DNA from: Candidatus Heimdallarchaeota archaeon
GTDB lineage: Archaea > Asgardarchaeota > Njordarchaeia > Njordarchaeales > JAMOTR01
Assembly: GCA_027068385.1 (NCBI GenBank)
Contig: JAMOTR010000102.1
Span: 1 to 14,933 of the forward strand
Direction of reading: 5' to 3'
Length of the DNA stretch: 14,933 nt
Shown here: piece by piece, positions 5,859 through 12,828 of the stretch
Layout: every line of letters starts with the position of its first letter
How positions within the stretch are numbered: the first letter of the stretch is position 1
Position numbers and translations under genes: made by a program
Notes under the pieces: generated by a model
Databases searched by the model: none
Seen by the model: the letters and a program-made list of their open reading frames with translations, nothing else
What the model was told of the DNA's origin: nothing

Positions 5859-6579
5859 CCCGGAGCTTCGGAAAGAAGGTAAAAGGCATGACGGAAGGAG
5901 ACGGGATCAGTATAGGGATTTTGAGGTCCTTATAGGCGTCGTAGAGCGCGCCCAAGGGTCCGCATTAGTACGCCTCGGAAAGACTCACGTATTAGCCGTA
6001 GTACACGGCCCTTATGAGGCACCGAGACACGTAGCGTTACCGGACCGCGCGATCCTCAACGTGGTATATCGTACCGTCACTTACGCGGTCATGAAGCGCA
6101 AGAAACCCACTATCTCGAAGCGCGAGCGTGAGCTATCTAGAATCATCCGCGAGGCCTTAGAGGGAGTCGTCTTCCTCGACCGCTATCCCAGGAGCCAGAT
6201 AGACGTATACGTGTACGTGATCTCTAGTCACGGAGGTTCTCGTACTACCGGATGTACCGCGGCCGCTTTAGCGCTAGCCGATGCCGGAATACCGATGAAG
6301 GATCTCGTTATAGGACTAGCCGGAGGAAAAGTAGAGGGTCACGTAGTGGTAGATCTAGATGATATAGAGGATAAGATCGGGGACGCTGATCTCCCTCTCA
6401 TGTACTTACCTAACCTAAAGAAGTTGTCGATGATACAAGCGGACGGCATATTCACGCGCGACGAACTAATCGCGGCAGTAAGAGCGGTCGTAGACCGTAT
6501 TGAAAAGGGACTCTATCCCACTATTAGGGAAACCATAATGAGAAAGTACGGGAGTGATTCAGATGTTTACGATAGATAA
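5818..6579 (+). CDS. rrp41: Archaeal exosome catalytic subunit Rrp41
   Basis: This is the phosphorolytic 3'-5' exoribonuclease subunit of the archaeal exosome, an RNase PH-fold protein that pairs with Rrp42 in the hexameric ring. Seen in the 253-residue product: RHDGRRRDQYRDF (23-35), GSALVRLGKTHVLAVVHGP (47-65), SKRERELSRIIREALEGVVFLDRYPRSQIDV (100-130), SHGGSRTTGCTAAALALADAGIPMKDLV (137-164), and the metal/phosphate-site pair Asp185 and Asp191 in EDKIGDAD, followed by QADGIFTRDEL. The catalytic Asp is present, so it should be active. GTG 5818 is chosen from the Shine-Dalgarno at 5804-5809; TTG 5797 and ATG 5824 are alternatives. It overlaps the ASCH-HTH gene upstream by 41 nt and rrp42 downstream by 17 nt. 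The common partners upstream in other archaea (SBDS homologue, Rrp4) are absent here. Confidence 0.95.
   Translation: MNMVNERLLKSLINPELRKEGKRHDGRRRDQYRDFEVLIGVVERAQGSALVRLGKTHVLAVVHGPYEAPRHVALPDRAILNVVYRTVTYAVMKRKKPTISKRERELSRIIREALEGVVFLDRYPRSQIDVYVYVISSHGGSRTTGCTAAALALADAGIPMKDLVIGLAGGKVEGHVVVDLDDIEDKIGDADLPLMYLPNLKKLSMIQADGIFTRDELIAAVRAVVDRIEKGLYPTIRETIMRKYGSDSDVYDR
6551..6556 (+). promoter_or_regulatory. Shine-Dalgarno-like GGAGTG deciding the rrp42 start
   Basis: GGAGTG (continuing GGAGTGAT) lies 6 nt before the ATG at 6563, within the end of rrp41. This favours the ATG over the in-frame GTG at 6554, which is itself part of the motif. Confidence 0.45.
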
Positions 6580-7378
6580 GATTACGGAGAAGCGCGTTCG
6601 TGAGGCGATAAAGAGGGGGGAACACCTAGACGGACGCGATTTGATGGAATTTAGGCCCATTTACATAGAGAAAGGGTTCTCTCCCGTAGCCGAAGGTTCC
6701 GCTTTAGTACGTTTCGGGGACGTGAGGAGCACTAAAGTGCTCGCTGGGGTAAAATGTGAGGTAGAGGCTCCCTACGAAGACTCTCCGGACGAAGGGTTTA
6801 TCAACGTGATGGTGGAACGGATGCCTTACGCTTCCCCGTTTAAGATGCGCGAGCTCGACGATGAAGACATCATTATCTCACGCGTGGTAGACAGAATCAT
6901 ACGCTCTTCCGAAGCGATACCGTTTGAGGAATTAGTAATAGAGGTGGGGAAGCACGTGTGGGGTATATATGTGGAAATGGACGTGCTGGACGACTTCGGA
7001 AACGTGATGGACGCGGCCGGGCTAGCGGCTATGGCGGCCTTAATGGACGCTAAGATGCCGATAGTAAGGCGCGAAGGGGAGGAAATTATACTCGACGACT
7101 CCGAGCGGGTACCACTTAAGCTCTTGAAGAGGCCCGTGACGATAAGCTTCTATAGAATAGACGGTCATCGGCTCGTTGATCCGTTATTCGAGGAAGAACA
7201 CGTTGCCGACATAAGGCTCACGTTCGGGGTGACGGAGAGGGGAGAGATATGTGGAATTCATAAAAGCGGTCCCGGCCTCTTCACGATGAAGGAATTCGAG
7301 GACCTAGTAGATAACGCGATAAGATTATCGAATTATTTGAGGAAGAGATTAGAACGAATTTTAAAAATCGCTTCTTAA
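6563..7378 (+). CDS. rrp42: Archaeal exosome subunit Rrp42
   Basis: This 271-residue RNase PH-fold protein is the non-catalytic partner of Rrp41; together they form the RNA-degrading hexameric ring. Recognisable segments are LDGRDLMEFRPIYIEKG near 22-38, EGSALVRFGD followed by a VLAGVKCEVEAPYEDSPDEGF block, MPYASPF, the VVDRIIRSSEAIPFEELVIEVGKHVWGIYVEMDVLDDFGNVMDAAGLAAMAAL stretch, and LVDPLFEEEHVADIRLTFGVTERGEICGIHKSG. The length matches archaeal Rrp42. The RNase PH active-site Asp pair does not appear, as expected for this subunit. It overlaps the end of rrp41 by 17 nt with its own ribosome-binding motif. It is the last gene of the plus-strand unit, and its final 98 nt are also covered by the serA frame on the other strand. 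Confidence 0.95.
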   Translation: MFTIDKITEKRVREAIKRGEHLDGRDLMEFRPIYIEKGFSPVAEGSALVRFGDVRSTKVLAGVKCEVEAPYEDSPDEGFINVMVERMPYASPFKMRELDDEDIIISRVVDRIIRSSEAIPFEELVIEVGKHVWGIYVEMDVLDDFGNVMDAAGLAAMAALMDAKMPIVRREGEEIILDDSERVPLKLLKRPVTISFYRIDGHRLVDPLFEEEHVADIRLTFGVTERGEICGIHKSGPGLFTMKEFEDLVDNAIRLSNYLRKRLERILKIAS

Positions 7379-8285
7379 GCTCGTTTACGATTATCCTCGC
7401 GGCCTCTTCAGCCGCATGCTTTTGAGCGTCTACGGTCTGGGCGCCTATGTGAGGAGTCGCGATCACACGCGGATGTTTAACGAGCTTTTCTAGTATAGGG
7501 TCATCGAACGGAGGCTCCTTACTAAACACGTCTAGAGCCGCGTAAGCGATCTTACCTTTCTCTAAAGCTTCTAGCAAAGCCTTTTCGTCCACGACGGCTC
7601 CGCGAGAGGTATTGATGAGTATCGCCCCGTCCTTCATCTTCGCTATACGCTCCGCGTTTATGAGGCCTCTAGTCTTAGGCGTTAAAGGCACGTGTATCGT
7701 CACTATATCGGCTTCCTTTAGTAAATCATCGATGTCCCTGTATTCGTATCCGAGAGCTATCACGCGCTCCTTATCGACGTCGTTTCCGATTACCCTAGAA
7801 CCGAAGGCCGTGACGAGCTCGGCTACGCGCGTTCCTATACGACCCATCCCTATTATACCGACGGTCCTGTTCGCTAACGTGTAGCCCACGAGCTCCTTCT
7901 TCGCCCGTACTCCTTCCTTCATCTTTCTATCCGCCTCGTGTATGCGTCTTAAGGCGTTAATCATGAGTCCTATAACGAGCTCGGCTACGCTCTGAACGAG
8001 GGCTCTAGGAGTATTAAATACCTTCACTCCGAACTCCCTCGCGGCTTCTAGGTCTATGTTATCTAACCCAACTCCAGCGCGTACTAAGACCTTTAGCCTC
8101 TTTGCGTTCTCGAACACCTTCCTAGTCCACTTAGTACTCCCACGAGTGATCGCCGCGTCGTAATCGGCTATGATCTTAGCTAGCTCGTCCTCGCTCAGAG
8201 TGCCTACTTCGTCCACCTCGAACCCCTCTTTCCTTAATATCTCGGAGGCTATGGGGTGAACTTGATCGCATATGAGTACCTTCAT
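7281..8285 (-). CDS. serA: D-3-phosphoglycerate dehydrogenase, short type without ACT domain
   Basis: This 334-residue member of the D-isomer 2-hydroxyacid dehydrogenases most resembles archaeal phosphoglycerate dehydrogenases, which oxidise 3-phosphoglycerate with NAD+ in the first step of serine synthesis. Visible are LVRAGVGLDNIDLEAA (67-82), the Rossmann motif GMGRIG (146-151) with Asp169 at the end of the next strand, NTSRGAVVDEKAL (225-237; catalytic Arg228), DVFSKEP (252-258; Glu257) and TPHIGAQT (277-284; His279). There is no regulatory ACT domain. The core ends near residue 305. A further 29 or so residues (RFLKFVLISSSNNSIILSRY onward) look unlike the family and lie wholly inside rrp42 on the opposite strand. 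This is either a real readthrough tail or a missed earlier end. A glyoxylate/hydroxypyruvate reductase is the main alternative. A TATA-like box supports a leaderless start. Confidence 0.88.
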   Translation of the reverse strand: MKVLICDQVHPIASEILRKEGFEVDEVGTLSEDELAKIIADYDAAITRGSTKWTRKVFENAKRLKVLVRAGVGLDNIDLEAAREFGVKVFNTPRALVQSVAELVIGLMINALRRIHEADRKMKEGVRAKKELVGYTLANRTVGIIGMGRIGTRVAELVTAFGSRVIGNDVDKERVIALGYEYRDIDDLLKEADIVTIHVPLTPKTRGLINAERIAKMKDGAILINTSRGAVVDEKALLEALEKGKIAYAALDVFSKEPPFDDPILEKLVKHPRVIATPHIGAQTVDAQKHAAEEAARIIVNELKKRFLKFVLISSSNNSIILSRYLLGPRIPSS

Positions 8286-8303
8286 ACACGAATCTTTAGT
8301 ATG

Positions 8304-8311
8304 ATAAATAG
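8304..8311 (-). promoter_or_regulatory. TATA-like box of the serA gene
   Basis: On the minus strand CTATTTAT lies about 19-26 nt upstream of the serA ATG (8285), and no Shine-Dalgarno is visible, consistent with near-leaderless transcription. The rest of the 83-bp divergent gap (8286-8368) holds a weak CTAAA match about 26 nt before the ATG of the large plus-strand gene, and nothing else that I can support. Confidence 0.4.
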
Positions 8312-8368
8312 TAGTTCTAGCGAGAGGGAAGGGTGATGAATCTAAACCGATCTACTTAAGAGAACCCT

Positions 8369-11095
8369 ATGGAACGTATACGGATAGTTAAGCGGGACCC
8401 TTCTAAGAACGCCCGGGAACGCGTGGAACCGAAGGAGGAGTTATCCGGACCTTCCCCCATGATACCGATAGAGAAACCGAATTATCGGCTGGCGTTATGG
8501 GCCGAAGAGGACGTCGTGTATCTAGCGATATCGATAGGAGAGGAGATACACGGGTATAGGCGGAAGTACGGATCGGAGGAAATCAAGAGCGCCTATCGGT
8601 CGCCGCACGTCCTCATAGGAAGGATGACCGTAGAAGAGCTAGTGAGGGGGATGCTCTTGGAGGATACTCTGGAGGAACTAAAGAAACTACGTGGGGCCTT
8701 AGACGCTAGAACTAAGCGCGTGAAGGATCGGGGAGTACGGGACGCCCTACCTTATCTCTTACCTCGGATCACGCTCGAGGACTTAAAGAGGACACACGGG
8801 ATTATAGTTACGGACATCTCGGTAGACTTCGACGCCCTCATCATATCGTCGGACGGTGAGGCCGTAAGGCCGAAGGAGGACGTCTCTACGAAGCTTCTAG
8901 AAGCGTTAATTAAGGTATCTAAGGTAGAAAAGGAGTACATCGATAACGATCTACGCGTCGTCCTCAACGAGTATCACGCGGGAAGAGGGGAAGAGATCTT
9001 AGAGACCATAGTATTAGAGGCTCCGCTAGAGAGGATTCCTGAGCTCGTGAAGCGCATGAAGTCCCTCGGTCTAAAAGCCGTCCCCAGAGCTCTCGTAGCG
9101 TCTATACGTGAGCGTCTAAAGAAGGACATAGACTCGCTATTAGCGGTTCTAGCGATATATGTGGAGCTATCGGATTTGCGCGTAGATCGGCTCGTGGAAC
9201 GGATAGAGAAGAACGCCACCGAGATATTACTTGAGGCTCCTGAAGATAAGGCCCGCGAGGCTCGGAGGATGTTACGCGACGCGATGCCGGAATTAGCTAA
9301 GAGGGTAGCGAAGGAGATTATATTAAAGAAGGAAATCGGCGACGAATTCGCGTCCGAGTTATCTTCCGTCGCGGATCTAACAAGGGAGGAGGCCCTAGAA
9401 GCTCTTAAGCGTGCCGAGAAATTGGGACGGAAGAAGGCCGCTGCGAATATATTCCTCAAGGCCTCCCCGACCGTAGATGAGGTAAAGGAGTTGAAGCGGA
9501 GTCCGGAGTACGCTTTGGAGATAGCTAGGCTATTAGGTAAAGAAGGAGTATCGCTATATCATAGATTACTAGATACGCGCCTCGCTGAGGAAGCCGCGAG
9601 GGATATGGTATCCCTAGGTATAATAGACGAAATACTAAAGAGTCGGCTGTTGAAGTTCTCGAAGCGTAACCCGCTTAAGGCTGCTGAGATCGCTAGGCCC
9701 GATAAGAAGCTCCTAAAGCGGCTCATAGATTCGATATACGAGGGGCTTGAGAGTACGAGGTTCTCGATGATTCTCGCGGAGAACGTTGATGTATTAGAAA
9801 GGGAGCGGATAGAGGAGCGGATCATAAAGCGGCTCGACGCTCACGAGCCGAACGAGAGGTTGATCGAGGTAGTGGTTAAGAAGAAGGCCGATAAAGCCGC
9901 GGAGAGGCTAGCGGAGATACGGGCTAAGAAGGACAGACGGGAGCTCGTAAACAAGATCGTAGAAGGGTTCGACAAGAGCGTCGCGAAACGCATAGTGGAT
10001 AAGGTAACCGTAGAGGATCTCTTACCGATGCTCGCCTTAAAGCCTCACTTAGCCGTGAAGCGGTTCAAAGAAGGTCTCCTCGTTACCGAGAAGTTCGAGA
10101 GCATAGAAAGTACCGTACTAGAGGCCTTGGGCTTCGACGATATAATCGATCTCATACGCACGAAGCGCCTCACTAGAGAAGGAATTAAGAAGGCCCTAGA
10201 AGCGGCCGTAAAGAAGATCGATTCGCGGGGGCGCGTGCTATACCTACTAGACTTCTCTAAAGAGCTTAAGTTATACAAGCGGGTGAAGCCTAGGATAGCT
10301 CAGCACGCTAAGCTACTTAAGCCCGAAGCCTCCGAGGACTTCGAGAGGGCTTTAAGGGAGTTAGGGGACGCCTTCGGTGTAGAGTACGTAAAGGAAAGAT
10401 ACGAGGAAGTCCGGGAGATTCTCAAAGGACGGAGGAACGGATACGTGGGAAGGTTATTCGTAATAGCTGATCCTAAAGAGTTTGAGAAGCGCCGGAAAGA
10501 GCTCGATAGCGAAGCATCAGCGTTCTTAACGCCTGAGGTACAACCGCTCGTGCCGAACGTAGTAAAGAGCTTAGCCCTCTCGGGGCATCTTAAGCCCGTG
10601 TATCCTTATGAAGTATATCGGTACATAGGGAAGCTTCCAGAGTATTTAGAGAGAACGATGAAGGGCGAGAAGATAAAGCTCGACACGAAGAGCCTGGACT
10701 CCGTCGGTGAACTTAGGAAGATAGCCGCGGCGTTTAGGAACTCGTCCTTCGTGAAGAAGCGGCCCGTGGCGTTCGCGCACGCGATCGGGGCACTAAGGAT
10801 ATTATCGCGTGGCGATGAGGAGCTGAGGGAGGTATACAAGCGCGTGATAGACGTGATCGGCAAGGCGGAGAGCCCTAAGGAGGTATCCGTAAAGTTACCT
10901 CCCGGGCTCTTCGGAGGGAAAGCGAAGAGGTTCGCTAAGGACATAGAGGCTCAGAGGAGCATACTACGCTTGATCATCGACGCTCCCTACCTAGATGTAA
11001 CCGAAGAGGGACTAAAGGCGATAGATCTACAGCGGGAAGTGGAAATAAAGCGGGCGAAGAAGAAGATGTTCGTGAAGGTTAAAAAGCTCGAATGA
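8369..11095 (+). CDS. Large helical protein of unknown function, 908 residues
   Basis: I do not recognise this protein. It is soluble, highly charged (Glu, Lys, Arg, Leu, Ala rich), has no cysteine at all and a single Trp (Trp44). Residues 1-35 look disordered. Residues 36-185 form a mixed alpha/beta domain (YRLALWAEEDVVYLAISIG, 39-57; a beta-rich GIIVTDISVDFDALIIS segment). From about 190 to 850 it is nearly continuous amphipathic helices of 12-20 residues broken by short turns, as in a HEAT-like or other alpha-solenoid. The last 60 residues (LPPGLFGGKAKRFAKDIEAQ onward) are again mixed, with a basic tail. No P-loop, metal site, nuclease or transmembrane motif is apparent. It stands alone, divergent from serA, and its 3' end overlaps the end of rfcL by 17 nt. 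Codon use matches the neighbours, so recent transfer is not indicated. A scaffold or nucleic-acid-associated role would be a guess. Confidence 0.85.
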   Translation: MERIRIVKRDPSKNARERVEPKEELSGPSPMIPIEKPNYRLALWAEEDVVYLAISIGEEIHGYRRKYGSEEIKSAYRSPHVLIGRMTVEELVRGMLLEDTLEELKKLRGALDARTKRVKDRGVRDALPYLLPRITLEDLKRTHGIIVTDISVDFDALIISSDGEAVRPKEDVSTKLLEALIKVSKVEKEYIDNDLRVVLNEYHAGRGEEILETIVLEAPLERIPELVKRMKSLGLKAVPRALVASIRERLKKDIDSLLAVLAIYVELSDLRVDRLVERIEKNATEILLEAPEDKAREARRMLRDAMPELAKRVAKEIILKKEIGDEFASELSSVADLTREEALEALKRAEKLGRKKAAANIFLKASPTVDEVKELKRSPEYALEIARLLGKEGVSLYHRLLDTRLAEEAARDMVSLGIIDEILKSRLLKFSKRNPLKAAEIARPDKKLLKRLIDSIYEGLESTRFSMILAENVDVLERERIEERIIKRLDAHEPNERLIEVVVKKKADKAAERLAEIRAKKDRRELVNKIVEGFDKSVAKRIVDKVTVEDLLPMLALKPHLAVKRFKEGLLVTEKFESIESTVLEALGFDDIIDLIRTKRLTREGIKKALEAAVKKIDSRGRVLYLLDFSKELKLYKRVKPRIAQHAKLLKPEASEDFERALRELGDAFGVEYVKERYEEVREILKGRRNGYVGRLFVIADPKEFEKRRKELDSEASAFLTPEVQPLVPNVVKSLALSGHLKPVYPYEVYRYIGKLPEYLERTMKGEKIKLDTKSLDSVGELRKIAAAFRNSSFVKKRPVAFAHAIGALRILSRGDEELREVYKRVIDVIGKAESPKEVSVKLPPGLFGGKAKRFAKDIEAQRSILRLIIDAPYLDVTEEGLKAIDLQREVEIKRAKKKMFVKVKKLE

Positions 11096-12713
11096 GGTCC
11101 CCAAGGAAGTCCTCTAGAGTTCCCGTCTTTTTCTCTCCTTCTTCTTTCTTCGCCTTCTCTTTCCTAGCGGGAGACTTCTTCTTAGTAGCCTTCTTCTCTT
11201 TCTTTTCTTCCTTCTTCTTCCTCCTTTCCTCCTCCCTCTTTTCTAGATATTCTTTAATCCTCTTCGCTACCTTATCGCGCTCCTTTTCCGGAACTATCGA
11301 AAGTATAGAGTCCTCGTCGAGAACCCCCAGTAACTCTTCAGGCTTATACATCGCGATTACGCGGAAGTAAGGTATTACATCCTCCAGGAACTTCTTCCTC
11401 GATACGTGAATCTTCTTTGCCGCGGCCGCGTAGGACTCCATAAGCCTACGTCTCTGTTCGCGGGACCTAGATAACTTGAGTATGTACGAGGGCCGCTCTA
11501 CTTTTATGTGCCGGAGATAAGAGGGGTGCCGCTTGGGTTTCTGATCTATGTAACGCGCTAAGGGATATGTAGCTAAGAGAGTAACGTAACGTAATAACGA
11601 CCGATTACCCCTCGACGCACGCTCGTAGAACATGTCCGCATCCGCTACGAACCTCATCGCCTCGGCTAACTTATTAGGGTCTCTCACGTACAGAGGCAAG
11701 TTCTCCATCACCCGATATATGAGGAGCTTAGGATCGTCGTCGTAGTTAAGCAGCTCGCGTCTAAGGTCGTTTAGGTTCTTTACCTTATCCGATATTATTA
11801 TGCGGAGGAACTCCGCGATAGCGAGCTCGCGGTTCTTCCGTGAGGCGTGAGGCGTATTAGTGTCTAAGTACACTTGGAGATCCTCTATAGCCGAGCGTAA
11901 GTCCCCGTTAGACGCTAGCGCGATCTTATAGAGGACCTTCTCTACTTCTGGAGAATCCGGATCGATATCGAGCCCGCGACGCTTAGCCTCTAGTTTAAGT
12001 ATGCGCTTTAAAACCCTCATCACCTCATCTACCGAAGGCCTGTAGAAATCTAGGACGAGAACTAAGTCCCTAATGAGCCTCACGCTCGTAGCATAACGAT
12101 CGTTCGCCGCTAGAACTAGAGGATAGCGAATGAACTTGTTCTTTTTGTCGTTAAGGAGTATCCTATAAAGCGCGGAAGCGCCGCCCGCGTCCCCTATAGC
12201 CGATAACCCGTCCACCTCGTCTAAGAACACGATGTGGTCCTTAAGCGTGAACGTGTTTGGATCTAAGTGGGGGGCCGTCAGGGCCTTCATCACGTGAGTC
12301 CTTATCGTGGTGGCGTTCCTGAAGTCGCTCGCGTTAAGTTCGAAGACGTCCCGTCCTATATCGTTAGCCGCAGCGTACACCAACGTGGTCTTACCGACCC
12401 CCGGGGGCCCCACTAGAAGGGCGGCCGCGGGTAGAGTCCCCTCCTTAATGCCGTTTAATACCTTTGATATAAGCCCCTTAGAGCGTTCCGATCTAAACCT
12501 CTTTATCGCGTCGTTGAGGTCCTTCCCAAATACCTTCTTAAATAGGTTCTTAGCGTATTCTACGGCCTTCATGCCCGAGAGACCTTTATGTCTAAGCGCG
12601 ATCGTCCCCCCAAGCCGGAGTATAAACGCGTAGCGTGATGCGGCGTTTCCGACCATCTCACGCACGTGTTTAGGCCTATAGTATTCGGCTAATATCACGC
12701 GCGATGTGCTCAT
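11079..12713 (-). CDS. rfcL: Replication factor C large subunit (clamp loader)
   Basis: This is the AAA+ large subunit of the archaeal clamp loader, which with RFC-small loads PCNA onto primed DNA using ATP. In the 544-residue product: YYRPKHVREMVGN (11-23), Walker A GPPGVGKT (102-109), ELNASDFRN (125-133), Walker B FLDEVD (163-168), sensor 1 Asn204 in LAAND, and the NGDLRSAIEDLQ motif (269-280). An extremely Lys/Glu-rich linker (about 490-526) leads to GTLEDFLGDL at the C-terminus, which fits a PCNA-interacting tail although the usual leading Gln is absent. About 50 extra residues lie between the YRPK motif and Walker A compared with the typical family. The frame can extend to 12755, but the ATG at 12713 matches the family N-terminus and has a TATA-like box 24 nt upstream, so I start there. 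Confidence 0.95.
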   Translation of the reverse strand: MSTSRVILAEYYRPKHVREMVGNAASRYAFILRLGGTIALRHKGLSGMKAVEYAKNLFKKVFGKDLNDAIKRFRSERSKGLISKVLNGIKEGTLPAAALLVGPPGVGKTTLVYAAANDIGRDVFELNASDFRNATTIRTHVMKALTAPHLDPNTFTLKDHIVFLDEVDGLSAIGDAGGASALYRILLNDKKNKFIRYPLVLAANDRYATSVRLIRDLVLVLDFYRPSVDEVMRVLKRILKLEAKRRGLDIDPDSPEVEKVLYKIALASNGDLRSAIEDLQVYLDTNTPHASRKNRELAIAEFLRIIISDKVKNLNDLRRELLNYDDDPKLLIYRVMENLPLYVRDPNKLAEAMRFVADADMFYERASRGNRSLLRYVTLLATYPLARYIDQKPKRHPSYLRHIKVERPSYILKLSRSREQRRRLMESYAAAAKKIHVSRKKFLEDVIPYFRVIAMYKPEELLGVLDEDSILSIVPEKERDKVAKRIKEYLEKREEERRKKKEEKKEKKATKKKSPARKEKAKKEEGEKKTGTLEDFLGDLIRAF

Positions 12714-12733
12714 AAGGTATAAATCGAAAGGTC

Positions 12734-12740
12734 GTATAAA
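12734..12740 (-). promoter_or_regulatory. TATA-like box of rfcL, supporting the ATG at 12713
   Basis: TTTATAC on the minus strand is centred about 24 nt upstream of the ATG at 12713, with no Shine-Dalgarno between, as expected for a leaderless archaeal transcript. It lies inside the longer possible frame, arguing against the upstream ATG at 12755. The gap between rfcL and the next divergent gene (12714-12828) also contains CTTAAAATAT just before the plus-strand ATG, plus a weak inverted repeat at 12799-12812. Confidence 0.5.
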
Positions 12741-12828
12741 CAGAAACTCTTCCAAATCTTCGAAAAAAGATCTCGGGAGGGTTGGGACTCACGGAAGACT
12801 GATAAGTTTCAGCTTAAAATATGCTTCA

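Noticed and set aside
8332..8360. GTGATGA (8333-8339) resembling a C box of a C/D guide RNA, and a seven-codon frame starting at the ATG at 8336
   Set aside because: No CTGA D box or second C'/D' pair is found at the right distance, and a seven-codon frame with no conservation data cannot be supported as a leader peptide.
8974..9459. 161-codon minus-strand open frame inside the large helical gene
   Set aside because: Ser/Arg/Ala-rich composition typical of an antisense shadow; no motif, no start signal, and the plus-strand frame is clearly the coding one.
11092..11370. Phe/Ser-rich plus-strand open frame of 92 codons
   Set aside because: It is the reverse complement of the Lys/Glu-rich linker of RFC-L; the composition is explained by that gene.
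12714..12828. Search for an RNA gene or riboswitch in the largest intergenic gap
   Set aside because: Only promoter-like AT-rich elements, a 5-bp ATCTT/AAGAT stem and a weak inverted repeat are seen; nothing structured enough to call.
12706..12828. N-terminal extension of the membrane protein frame back to 12706
   Set aside because: It would place 41 charged residues before the signal peptide and overlap the rfcL start and promoter region.
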